DNA of 64,000 bases. Origin: Niebla homalea (Eukaryota; Ascomycota; Lecanoromycetes; Lecanorales; Ramalinaceae). The notes beneath the pieces are model-generated. The model had not been told where the DNA came from. It was given only the letters and a program-made list of their open reading frames with translations, and did not search any database. The position numbers were made by a program, and so were the translations under genes. The stretch is from contig JAHGAU010000034.1 of assembly GCA_019925105.1 (NCBI GenBank), forward strand, positions 248,001-312,000, read 5' to 3'. The stretch's first letter is position 1, and every line of letters begins with the position of its first letter. Of this stretch, positions 1 through 11,381 are shown piece by piece.

Positions 1-2465
1 GTCGAACTGCAGCACAAAGTGGGAGACGAGTGTTATGACCTGAACGGCTTTGATCCGGTTAGGACTTGCTGTCTACCAGAGGATCTTGCTGTCGGTCTAA
101 TGAAGCAACGAATACATATGCATCATCTTTCTTTCTTCGGCATACTCAAATCCATCGACTTTAATGACCCTCCTGTCACTGGCAGCGTGAGCAAATTGGA
201 TGTAGTTTTCTTCGTAGGCTGTACAGAACGAGCTACCGATGCTATGAGGGGATGGTATGACGATACACGATCAGAAAGAAATCAGCAAGAGCTCGGCGTA
301 TCAAGTTGGACAATACTTCCTTCTATTTCGCCATTTCTGGTGGTTTGCGGTGGGCGTCCGTAGAGCTTGCTGCGGAGAGCCATTCCCAAGGCCAGAGAAT
401 CGCGATCCCCCAAGCACCAACTTAAAATATGGAGCAGATACCTCATCCATACACTTTAACATGCCCTAATACCTAAATCAAACATTTCACTCAAGATCGT
501 TCCTGATACATATACAACATCGATCTCATCATGGATGTTACGTAATCACTGTCTGATTGAAACTAAGATTCATCATCCATCCACGCAGAACCAATTTTGC
601 ATCCACTAGTCTTGCTTTCCTCCTCAGAAGATGTAATACACAATGCCTCTCTCTCAAAGCGCCCGTCCTCTACGCACTTCCTCAGCAATGGTTACTGCAG
701 CTTCTGCGGTCGACAACACGATTGATCTGACTCCAAAGAAAGCCCACTTGCAAATCAATGCCGCTTGTCATCGCTTGCCCAGTGCTCGCCTCTCGCTAGG
801 AGTTAAAAAAATTGGCAACGAGGGCATGGTAAAGTCCCGCCACAACCACATTTCTCCCCATTCCAAGCTACTTCTTCTGACTTTTCAATTCACCTAGAAC
901 GCCATTGATAAAAGGAATTCCTGGTTAAAATGTCTCTGCGCTTGACTCAAACCACACGTTTCGAACCAAGATCTTTGTCTCAAAGAGTATATATTTGGTG
1001 AGTCCGAGATTACCCACGTTGCAATCCTTTTTTGCTGCTAACCAGCGCCTCACGAGGAGCGCACGATCCTCGGGAACGGGCAGTCCACAATTTGGAACAG
1101 CATCTGGTCTCGATTATATACAAGACCACTGCTGCGGCTGGGGCTCAATTGATGGCTGGATTGGAACCTTCGACGCTGTGGACTGCGACATCCACTCAAT
1201 AAAATCTTTCTAGAGAGCGGACTGATATGGTTTTAAGGCTGTGAGAGGGCTACGGTAGAGTCGCGCCCCGCATGCATGTCTAGGTCTTTCACATTCATAT
1301 ATAATGACATCGTCATACATGTAACGGGCCCAAAGTGACAGCGTGATACTTCCGGCTCATAAACCATTATTCATAACTATTGACAAGGATGGAGTTTTAG
1401 GCAGGTGAACACTTCAGCATTTACCAGACTCAAGAGTGTAAGGATGAGCATCTGTGTTAATGTCCAGATGTTCGACATTTGAATACATTTGCTTTTGAAA
1501 GCACTTCAACTCCCAATCCGGACATTTTGCGGCACCTTCGCCGGGATGCTCTACTGCGTAAAACGGCAATAGCTGCCTCTAGCTCAGCACGATTGCAAAC
1601 TTGACTTTGCTTGGATGGTGTCTTGATAGTACGCAGCTCACTTCTCCTCTTCCTTGACGCCTCTTTACATGCTGAGAGTGACGCCTCATCAGGCACGAGC
1701 ACGCCGAACGGCGTCAGAGCCCGACAATCAAAGCACCGCGAGCTATTCGAACGTAAGTGTGCTTCCATCAAAGGTCAACGCCTTTACATGATGCAGCGGG
1801 GACCCCGCTTTTTCTTGGTTTGGGCTAGCGAGAAGCCGGTCTTGTATGCCTTTGCGCCGTGCTAAATTCTCTATATCTGACAAAGTCGGCTGTACCTCCC
1901 GCAGCTTGCTGACGTGTCAAGGGGTACCTAGTTAACAGGATTTGGTTGCGGTGGTGCGGTAGTGACGCCGCCGACAAAGCTCCTCGAAATCGGGTCACAC
2001 GAGTTGCTCTCAGTCGATTGATTAGTGCTTGCAAGTGAACCCCTGCCAGGTTGGTATGGTTGTTCGAGTCATTGTCTGGTTTGCGGACTCTTTGGACTGG
2101 TCGTTCGAGTCTAAGAAGAAGATGATTAGCTTTGGCCTACTTTTATGAGTGCGACGATGATTCACGTATGCGGTGGATTTCTTCATGGTTGCAGCTGATA
2201 GCAGGTTTGCAACCAAATTTGAACGCATTAGGTGTGCTGGAAAGTTGGTGAGCCGAACGCCTGACAATCTATCAAGTAAGTGACTTATCAATGAAGTTTC
2301 AAGTACGAATGATCATTCCGTTCCAATCGCCTCCGACCCTCCAAGTACTCCCATCCTCCCCTCCTACCTACTGCCCTGGCACATTGCCCACCACCATCTC
2401 CACCCACGCCACGACCCCCTCCCCACCTACCTACTGCTCCGCAAGCTTCTCGCCCACCCACGCCC
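1..2465. other. no supported gene; possible 3' end of an ORF entering from the left
   Basis: A plus-strand reading frame is open from base 1 and stops at 361-363. It may be the tail of a gene that begins outside the window, but its 120 codons show no domain I recognise. The remaining 2.1 kb contains only short overlapping frames with no family features. A minus-strand frame of 104 codons at 1457-1771 is rich in Arg, Ser and Ala and is not recognisable. I see no repeat or RNA gene here. Confidence 0.3.
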
Positions 2466-2965
2466 CTACCCCGTCGCCAGTAGCCGACCCCCCAGCACCG
2501 CCAACCTCAACTTCTTTCCCCACCCGATATAAACCTCCCCGCCCTGATGCGCCGCCCCAATCACACCATCGACCGCAAGTCTCTTGGCCTCCTCGATCAC
2601 ATCCCCCATAGTCGTATGCTCCACCTGCTGATTATCCGCCACATCCAGCACGATCGCGCAATTCTCTGCGTAGCGCACGTAGGGGACTTTGATCTCCGGG
2701 TGAAGCGAGGAGCGCGAGAAGGTGAGTGGTGTGGTGTGGTGTGGTCTGGCTACGGGGCGATTTGGGCGTTGATGATGCCGATGCAGTGGCGGAAGGTGGC
2801 GGTGGGTTGGGGGGCGTAGGAGGAGCAGCCGTCTTCTGTGAGGGAGCTGGTGGTGGTGTTGCAGGTGGTCGTGGATGGGGTAGTGGCATTTTGAGCGGGT
2901 GGGAGGGCGGTGGTGGTGGTGATGATGAGTTAGGTGAGGAGGCGGAGGAAGATGGTTGGGTCCAT
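2466..2965 (-). pseudogene. broken small secreted protein gene
   Basis: The ATG at 2963-2965 opens a signal-peptide-like start (MDPTIFLRLLT), but a TAA follows at 2930-2932. Past that stop the same frame continues with a hydrophobic stretch, then a Thr/Asn-rich segment with NCT-type sequons and cysteines, ending at a TAG (2750-2752). The C-terminal half, from about residue VPYVRYAENCAIVLDV to the stop at 2466, lies in another frame. I found no GT-AG intron that joins the two frames. The layout (signal peptide, Thr-rich N-terminus, C-terminal domain with a central Cys and a GDVIEEAK helix) resembles small secreted proteins common in filamentous ascomycetes; that resemblance is from general knowledge. 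The TAA could derive from CAA by C-to-T change. An unrecognised intron or a sequencing error is the alternative. Confidence 0.45.
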
Positions 2966-3596
2966 TGTTCTGGGTGCGATGAAAATGCCCACGTTTCTTT
3001 GGAAGCTGATCAAGTATGTTGGTTCCGCATAAGCTCTGTGGAAGGTCTTGGGGATCGTGAAATATGAGTACTTGCGTGATCTGCCGATGAGATAGCGGCA
3101 TGACCACCCGCGTTTGTTTCCGTATGCTCAATGGCGAAGTTTTATGTTGCGGTACTGCGCCTCACTTTTAAGTCCGGTCGGTGAGACACAACACGTTCGA
3201 AGGGACGATTCCGGGTAAGTAGATGACGAAATTGAAGGCACTTGAATTCGGTGACTGGTTTAGTCTTGAGCATGTTCCAGTGTCAGGTAGTATTGATAAT
3301 GATGTATCCTCCCCTTGCGATCGAACAGCCTGGATGATCGACCGCATTACGTATGGTACCATTATTTTTCATTCAAGATACAAAACAATGGGAGAAGTCC
3401 TGGTCCAATGCCTTCTTCCTTGCAGAATGTCCACTAACTCAGTCATAGTGAAATCATTCACTGCCCGATTCTTTGAGTAACTACAGCATGTCCGATGGCG
3501 CTTGGAAAAGCTGGTCTAGGTGAGAGGGACCACCAAGATCGCTCAGCGTCCGTGGCTTGAGACGTGATGAGAAGACCCACTTCACGGAGAATCCAT
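2966..3596. other. intergenic, no supported gene
   Basis: About 630 bp between the broken secreted-protein gene and the 3' end of the NACHT-ankyrin gene. Only short frames (64-85 codons) on both strands, with no recognisable domain. Confidence 0.5.
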
Positions 3597-6500
3597 TTAT
3601 CTTTCCGCATGTTTAGAGCCTAGATTGTTTGATCCCTCCAACTGGGCCTCAATGGAGTCGTTTTCGGAGTTGTTTTCAGAGTACTCTTCTTCGAAATCCT
3701 CCTCTTCAGAGTCCTCTTCTTCAGGTTCCTCTCCTTCTTGTTCCTTCTCCCCAGGGGCCCCTTCCTCAAGATCCTCTTTTGCACCTGCATGGCGTAAGAA
3801 CTGCACTACCTCCGCATACCGGTCTAAAATTTTCACATTCTGACCTCTCTCCTTTGCGCTTTTGAGTTTTTTTTTTGCAAGAAAAACAGGTGTTTTACCT
3901 TTCGACAGCATGTTGATATGAGCACCCGCCTCTAAGAAGAGACGTACCACCTCTAGATTACCCTTCTTTGACGCGAAATGGAGAGGCGTCATTCCATTGT
4001 TGTCTGGAATGTTAGGATCTGCACGGAATTCGAGCAGAAGTCGAATCCACGCGACTTGTTTGCCACTGAGGCCTGGGGAATTTGACCGCAACAGAAATTT
4101 TGGCCAAGGTGAACTCTGTCCAGACGGGTTTTTGCAAGCACACAAAAGACTAGTATTTGATCCTTCATTTTGAAAACTAGGGTCGGCACCATGCTCGAGG
4201 AGGATTCGCATTATTTCAGTCGCAGCTCCCTTGCCAATGGCATACAAAAGATCTTCGCTAATCATGAGCTTTGCAATATCTTGCGTGAGGATTCTCTCGC
4301 CACGTGAAACTCCAGTATCTGGAGCTTGGAGAGCAATAACGTCAAATCCAGGATCGTGCTGGAACCGAGCGCCCGTGTTGAATTGGCATAGGAGCCTGAC
4401 CACCTCAACATGTTCACGTGTGATAGCTGCCCTGACGGCCGTTTCGGAAGGTCCAGCGCGTTGGTCGACCTCGATTCTCCCTGCCAACAAATGCTGCACA
4501 ACATCTGCAAGGCCCAATAGCGAAGCTAAACCAATTGGTGACCACTCTGAGATATCACCATATCGGAACCGATCACGATATACCGACCGAAAGCCATCAC
4601 ACCACTCATCAAGCTCTCCAACTATTTGGAACCAGTAGCTAGTCGAATTATGATCAGGCTTGCACAGTGTAAGTGCTGGCGTCTCCGGGATACTGTCCTT
4701 GTCAAAACCTCGTCTGTAATGAAAAACCCATTTTCTGGCAGCGTAGTCGAAGAAGCTAAGACCGCTCACTGATACTTCCATGTACTTTTTGACTTGCTCC
4801 TTGGTAGCTGCCTGCGCCGCGAAATCCTCCAAAGTCAGATACTCAACGCATATTGAGCAGAGTACTTCCTGGGCACATTCCATGGTGAAACATCTGCTCC
4901 ACATTTTATCTTTGGAGGATTGGTTGTTTGACTCGTCTATCACCGCCTCTAAAAGGAAACTCCTGGCAGTCTGATGGAGCAATGATAGTCTACCATGATT
5001 CACACTGACTAACAAGCCACACATCTCTTGCACTGTGGATGCGAATCTCTTCTCTGGCCACATAGGGAGCCCTTTGAGGTCACGTGACTTCTCATCCTGT
5101 GTCGCCATGGTCCAGGCAACATTGGCCTCAGCTAGCGTAAGGGGTCTCGTTGCTGCAATAATGATCTGTAAAAGGGTTCGCGCACTTTCCTGCTCTCGGC
5201 TCTGAGACAATAATTTTGCATACGCATCTGAGACGTCCAACGGTAGATTAGATAGCAACTTCTCGATCTTGACAGCTTTGCTGTACCACGCTTGTTCTCG
5301 TTCTATGATATTCAGAGTGAGGTAGAGCCATAGATAAGTTTGATGGTTCATCTTCTTGAGTTGGCTTGAGATCCGCTCACGGTCTTCTTCTTCGAAATCC
5401 CGAGTCAAGCGTGGGACTTTATGGTCGATCACTAGATTGATCTCGTGGCTGATATCTATCGAGTTCTCGTCAACGTCAAGATGCACATATTTGTTGGACC
5501 CTTCCAAACGCTCGAATTCAAAGCTTATACGACTGTAAGGACGGCTGGTGATAAGGAACTTCAAACCTGCCGAAGGTCTTCGGTGGCTAGAAGCATCGTA
5601 ATAGTGTATAATCTTGTCGATGACCTGTTCTGTTGATTGGGCGTCGCATTCATCTAGAGCATCTAAGACGCAGATAACCTGACCCGCGTCCTCATCCTCC
5701 GCAGTTTTAATCAGCACGTTCCAGAGTTCGCTGAACGTACTGCTCAACTGGTGCCCATAGAACTTGGAGCTGTGAAGCCCGTGGCCTATGAGATGTGGAT
5801 TCTGGTCAAAAAGCTGGTGGAGAATAGCACTGAGAGCGTTGGCGCCTGTTGTGCGCTGTTGTTCTCCCTCTCTGAAAAAGAAGTAACACGTGGTAGTATG
5901 TAACGCTGATGCCGAGGATAGCCGGCACTCGTCAATCAAAGCCTTGGCCAGTACGGACTTACCACATCCAGGACCTGCAGAGATCCAGAGAAGGCTGGAA
6001 GACTTAGTGTCTCGCCACCGGTGGAATCTCTCATCTCGAAAGAACCATTCACATGTACCATTGACTCTCTGAGCGATAGAGTCTTTATCACTTTCATAGT
6101 TGGAAGCGATTGCAGTCAGCAAGCGCGCCTCCAAATCGTATTCCCGGCTTTCCAAGAAATTCTTCTGGAAGTTCTGGAATATTTCGGTTTGCCGCTCTTG
6201 AATCCTGTGATCTTTCCTTTTGACTGACAGGTCCATCCTCTTCTCAAAAATTCTTTCTGCTTCTGCGATCTTTTTTAGCATGCCGATCCAATCGTTCTTT
6301 TCGAACAAATCCTCGAGTCCACGCCGTGCTGATTGAAGGAAGAGATGGCACACACATCGAGCTTCGTATTCGAAGATGTACGAATACAGCTCTACGGAAG
6401 CATTTGTGAGCTCAAGATAGGCATCAGTTGTCTCTTCCCGCGGGAACATCTTCTCTCTAAAGTCACACGTTATCAACATATCCGACAGCTTCTGGAGGCC

Positions 6501-7133
6501 ATCCATCATGTTGTGACTCTGTTTTGAAGAATTCAAGAGTAGCTGTATTGGTATGAGAAACCGGAACATGCTTTTCTATGTAGAGCTCTCACTGACCGGC
6601 AGTATGATTGAAACACCTGACCATGCAAGCGAGGCATACGGCTGCGAAGCCAGTGCAGACGAAATAGGGCCATCGAAGAAAAGAATGACGTTGACGATCT
6701 TTTCAACTTGTTCCCGTATCAGAAAGGATTTCCCTCCCAGACGCAGGGACAATCTTCGCGCATCAAGGTTCCCCCGCTGAGCTTTTATGAGTCCGGCAAT
6801 CTTCCGTGGGGAAAATTCATCATCGGATGCCGTACCATCTGGACTGGTATAGGCTTTCATGTGCTGCTCATAGAGATTGACTAGGTCGCTCTCTCGAAGC
6901 TTGCACTTCTCATAGGCCTGTTTCCAAAGGACCTCAGGGACAATGTTTGGGGCATCATCCGCGACTGTCACGGTGTTTATAACAGCAGACCGACTCGAAT
7001 CATTCACGGGTGGCTTTGGCCGTGAAGCGATTGCGTATCCAGCTGCACAATGAGCATTAGATTCAACTTTCCCTCTTACAATAAAGTTGGAAAACCCACG
7101 ATCTTCCCGCTTGGCGGTCGCGTTGGATTCCAT
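3597..7133 (-). CDS. NACHT-ankyrin STAND protein (fungal NLR-like)
   Basis: Two exons, 7133-6597 and 6542-3597, joined across a 54-nt GT-AG intron (phase 0), give 1160 residues. Residues about 60-340 form the N-terminal domain typical of fungal NWD/NACHT NTPases, including the ALAWSGVSIILP segment that precedes the intron. The NACHT domain has a Walker A GPGCGKS near residue 369 and a Walker B CVLDALDECD near 472. At least three ankyrin repeats follow; the clearest is DNNGMTPLHFASKKGNLEVV, with LEAGAHIN after it. The protein ends in a long Glu/Asp-rich tail. Fungal STAND proteins of this design are signal-transducing ATPases, some of which control heterokaryon incompatibility or programmed cell death; a role for this one is inference. 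It sits next to a second ankyrin gene and an ankyrin relic. The N-terminal domain is not a HeLo or patatin effector that I can recognise. Confidence 0.88.
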
Positions 7134-7509
7134 CAGATTTCGCGGTGGCTACCCTTTGAGTTGACAGTATAAAGTAAGCCACGTCTCTGATACGTAGAAC
7201 ATCTGATCAGGCCGGAGACTGGGAATGAAAAAGCAAGGTGTCAATTAGAGCAGGCTAGAGCCGATGCACACCACCCCGCACCTGTTTTAACGCACACCGC
7301 CCTTTACCCTGGGGCGTGAAGTACCTGTACTTGTGCTATTCTAGCCACCCACATGCCATACTGACAGCCACCAACGCCAAAATGTTGGACCCTGCTGCAT
7401 AATGACAAATTCAGTCTCGCTTACTGTCGCATAACACGGCAACATCCCTGGACTGCGCAGATAAGAGCAATACCATCCAGCGGCTATCTACGACTAAGGC
7501 GTCACTGGC

Positions 7510-7740
7510 TCGATGAAGATAGTGAAGCCACGGGCCACTCTTCATACTATCAGGATCTGCACCAATCGTATGCGAGACCCTTTTCCATCAACGTCATCCT
7601 GTCTTCAAAATCTTGCTGCCTTACTCGTTTCAGTGATCATGACCCTCTGCGAAGTCAGCGCTGGGCTGGAAATATTGATGACATCAGCTCCTCACAAGCT
7701 TTGCTAGCTGCGGGCGCCAACCCAATTACTATCAATAAGG
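7510..7740 (+). pseudogene. relic ankyrin-repeat fragment
   Basis: The stretch at 7692-7724 reads QALLAAGANP and is almost base-identical to the repeat at about 9674-9703 in the neighbouring ankyrin gene (QALLAAGGNP). Weaker similarity extends upstream: GATGAAGATAGTGA near 7512 matches the TTGAAGATAGTGA near 9491, and GCGCTGGGC near 7661 matches GCACTGGGC near 9637. No open frame covers the block. It looks like a decayed copy of part of the gene that starts about 400 bp downstream. The flanks (7134-7509 and 7741-8125) contain no supported gene. Confidence 0.6.
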
Positions 7741-8125
7741 CCAGAATGCAGATGATCAAGGCCCGCCACAGGACTGACCACTTGTAAAGTTTGTATGGAA
7801 AACAATACAGACGACACCACCAGACCAGCTTGCTTAACCCTTGATTCGCCGCAAACGGAGTATGATTCAATCTGAAGTAGATAGCCTGTCCGTTGTTTTC
7901 CAAAAGAACATCATGCAATTTTTGTCAGGCAAAAAGATGAAAGACCGATCAGGCCGAACTATGCGCACTAGCTCAGCCACCAGGGCGCATTCATGCAGCC
8001 GCATCTTACGCCGCCCCCATGCTCTGAAATACTTTGAGCGATCTTGAGTACTTAGTAATGAGTCGTCACTTGATAAAGGATGCCTGAGCTGCCGCTGGTA
8101 CCGACTTGTAAGTCCCGGCTCCACA

Positions 8126-10353
8126 ATGACAGATCCACTCTCCGTGTGTGCCAGTGTACTGGCCATAATCGCTGCGGCTGACGGCAGTATCCACGGATTG
8201 CGAAAAGTGAGAGGCTATTGGAAAGCGCCTGCTGTGATTGATGACATTGTTACAGGGATAGAGGATCTATGTTCTACCCTTCACGACGTAGAGGCAGTCA
8301 TAAAGAAGACGCAGTCAGCGATCTACAGCGAGCGTTTGGCAGAGCCTGTGAGACGTGCGTCTTCAACAATTGATTCTATTAATGCTATGTTATCTTCAAA
8401 ACCTTTCCATCTCACACATCTGGGCAACAAGAATCACAGCCGAGCAATTTGGATGCGTTATGGAAATGAGATCAAAGGACTTCTTGAATCCTTGAAGCTT
8501 GTCCGATTTGATTTGATGCTCAAGCTGGGGATTATCAACCTGTATGATCTTCTCCAAGACACCTTGAAAATCAAAGCTCCCGACGGCCATGTTTATCAGC
8601 GCAATTTCCTGACTGATAAAATTCCAGGTTTTCCGCGGTACAAATCCAAGAATCTGTCAATGTTTCCATTGGTATCCAGAATACAATGTCGGAGCAATTG
8701 TCAGTGGTCCTCAATCGAGAAGAACAGGCGACTACAGTACCCGACCGAGCGTATTTGGAAAAACCAAGCAGTTTCCATAACGATGTTCCTGGCCAGAGCA
8801 CGTTTTGCACGCCCGTGGGCTTTATCGAAGACGCTACGTCGGATGCAAAGACGCAAAAGTTCAATCCCGATACATCTTTACAACGGTCATCTATGCCCAC
8901 TGAATCATTCACATCTCGGAGTGGGCGGCGCTGCGCGCCTTGGTGCAGCTGCAGATGTCACACGCGCCGGTCTGTGAAAACTCCATGGGTACTCGAGACA
9001 TTCATTGGTAGGGTCGATGTCTCCTATACAGGAACGCGACCCGAGTGTAATGAGCAGAAATGTTCGCGAACCTCGACTGCACCAGCATTCACAATCACGC
9101 ATCAGCTTCCCCAGTATCTCATGAACCGTTACATACACCTGTCGATGCAGCACACACTCCACGACGGACCTGCGTTTGCACTTCGCTTACCTAGGATTAC
9201 ACCATGGTCGCACATGTTGTGGAATTACGCTATTGCTGGAGACGTGCAAGCAATGCAGAATATGTTTTCGCAGGGCAAGGCATCGCCACATGATCTCAAC
9301 CCCCGCGGCTACAATGTCTTGGGATATGCATCTGTACACAAAGACTACCGCATTACCCAGTTCTTGATTCAACAGGGCGCAGATCCGAACCTTCCAAATG
9401 AAAAGGGTCGCGTAGCAAGCAAATTCCTTTGGGACTCTTCGTTCTCTGGCCGATTCGGTGACGAGGGTATAAGCATCGTAACGAGCTTGCTTGAAGATAG
9501 TGATTATACTGAGACACGGGGTTTTTCAACCCTGCATAAAATTATTCTAGGCATTCTCGATTACGACCTCGAAATGGCATTGGAGGATTCCACCGCCAGT
9601 GTCAATAACAGCGATGCACGAGGCCGGACTCCTTTGCACTGGGCCACAATACGTGACGATCTCGGCTCCGTACAAGCTTTGCTAGCTGCGGGCGGCAATC
9701 CAAACACGATTGATGACGAGGGGAACTCATCCCTTTCTTACGTCAGAGGCGCAGCTGTATGTAAGGCACTGCTGCACGCTGGTGCGTGGCTCAACACGCG
9801 CAACACGTACTACCAACGTACAGCCCTCCACATGCATTGTAATGACTGGGGAGAGGTCGACGTGATAGACCTCCTTGTGCAGGCCGGGATGGACGTCGAC
9901 GTACGCAACTTCGACAACGAGACGCCTCTCCTTAATTGCGTCTTCTGGCACCTGACTGCGGCAGCGAAGCGACTAATCGAATTGGGAGCCGACGTGAACG
10001 CCCATAACACGTCATCTCGTGATAATGCTCTTCATTTTGCGGTCAATTACGACCATTCTGAGATCATTCCCGTATTAGTGGCCAAAAATGTTGACTACAG
10101 AGCGGTGAACATCCGCGGTCGCACCATTGCTCACATGGCCGCGATCTCGGCCAGCACCATGACAATAAGGGTGTTGGCACAATCGAACCTGGTCGGCCTA
10201 GATTTTGCAGCCAGGGATGTGGATGGAAAGACTCCTGCAGACCTTCTCGAGGCACGAGAGATCTTTGCAGAGAAGGAAGTTGGGATCCATGAGGCTTTCG
10301 ACGCCTTCTCCAAATCTGTGATGGCACTGGATCCGGCAATCAATCAGGTGTAG
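8126..10353 (+). CDS. ankyrin-repeat protein with fungal STAND N-terminal domain
   Basis: The first exon (8126 to about 8590) begins MTDPLSVCASVLAIIAAA and encodes the helical N-terminal domain found at the front of many fungal STAND and ankyrin proteins. The second exon (from about 8680) continues to 10353. The best junction I find is GTTTAT at 8591 to CAG at 8679 (89 nt, phase 0), giving 712 residues; the donor is not ideal, so the boundary is uncertain. A Cys-rich module (CAPWCSCRCH, then PEC and QKC) precedes about seven ankyrin repeats, for example DARGRTPLHWATIRDDLGSV and SRDNALHFAVNYDHSEIIPV. There is no NACHT or NB-ARC domain, so this is a STAND-like protein without an NTPase. Ankyrin arrays mediate protein binding. 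Its location beside an NLR-like gene and a relic copy suggests a local, duplicating family. Confidence 0.78.
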
Positions 10354-11381
10354 CCTTGCAGAGGTTTGTTTGTTAGACTCCACAGGGTGATGTCTGTTCG
10401 CCTTGGGTACTGACCTGCCCAGAAGAATCGGGCATGAAATTGCGACTGCGACACTCATCGATCTACGAAGTCAACCATCCGATTCTGCATCACAGGCCTT
10501 GCCACATCGCTTGTGACACGGTAACGCCAGTGCTCCCTCTCCCAATCTTCCACAAAGAATGCGTATCCATCAACAGGATTCGATGATATATCAGCAGTAT
10601 CCTTCTGTGCCCTGTGTTACAAAGTCAAGTCCGTGGAGACTGCAAGCGGCATGACAGCATAGGTGTTCATTGCCTCAGCTTTCGATGTCGCCTCCAACTC
10701 ATTTCACCTTCATGCTAACTGACCAGCCTCCGACTTTGGATTGCATGAACATGACGCTGCAATTTGAACAATTCTCGCCTCGATCCCGAACGATGTACGT
10801 AACTCTCGTCGAGACATTAATCATGCACCTTTAGCGACCACGACCTTCTCACTAGTGACCCTGAGCTATCAACAGCCCCATCAAATCTTTTGGTCCTGCA
10901 TGCACAGTTGATGGAGAGGCGTCCTGCTTGGTACGAAAAGCCATTTACTCATCTTCCAACCGTCGCGCTATCGCGGTAGATGTCCAGTCCCATGTCGACG
11001 TGCCAATAAGAGCGTACCTGAGCTGCAAGGATATTTCGCCGTTTTTCTCTTCCCCTTTTGTTGTGTGTAGCAAGTAGGTCAACTACTGTCGAAGAAATAA
11101 ACTAGGAGCCAGGAAGATGCAATAATGTTGGGAAGGGGACAATTTGGCCAGGCCGGAAGGGATCTGGAATGGGCACAGGAAGTAAGACCCAAGTGAATAC
11201 GGGCGAGAGCTCGCTGCAGGTGAGTCGATAATTTAAAAGCTGTGAGGATGCTAAGTGTTTCCTATTTGGGCGCTCTTGAGCGCCACAAGAGGTGGGATTT
11301 TGTTGGGAACATCGGATTTTCCTTCTCTGAGCAAAAGCAACACGCTCCGCCATCCTCTTATCTCCTGATAATCTTGCATTG
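10354..11381. other. intergenic between convergent genes
   Basis: About 1 kb between the stop of the ankyrin gene (plus) and the stop of the RQT4-type gene (minus). It presumably holds two 3' UTRs. I see no ORF with recognisable features, no repeat and no RNA gene. Confidence 0.5.

Noticed and set aside
2090..2115. GTTCGAGTCT, resembling a tRNA B box
   Set aside because: No matching A box or foldable cloverleaf with an acceptor stem could be found around it.
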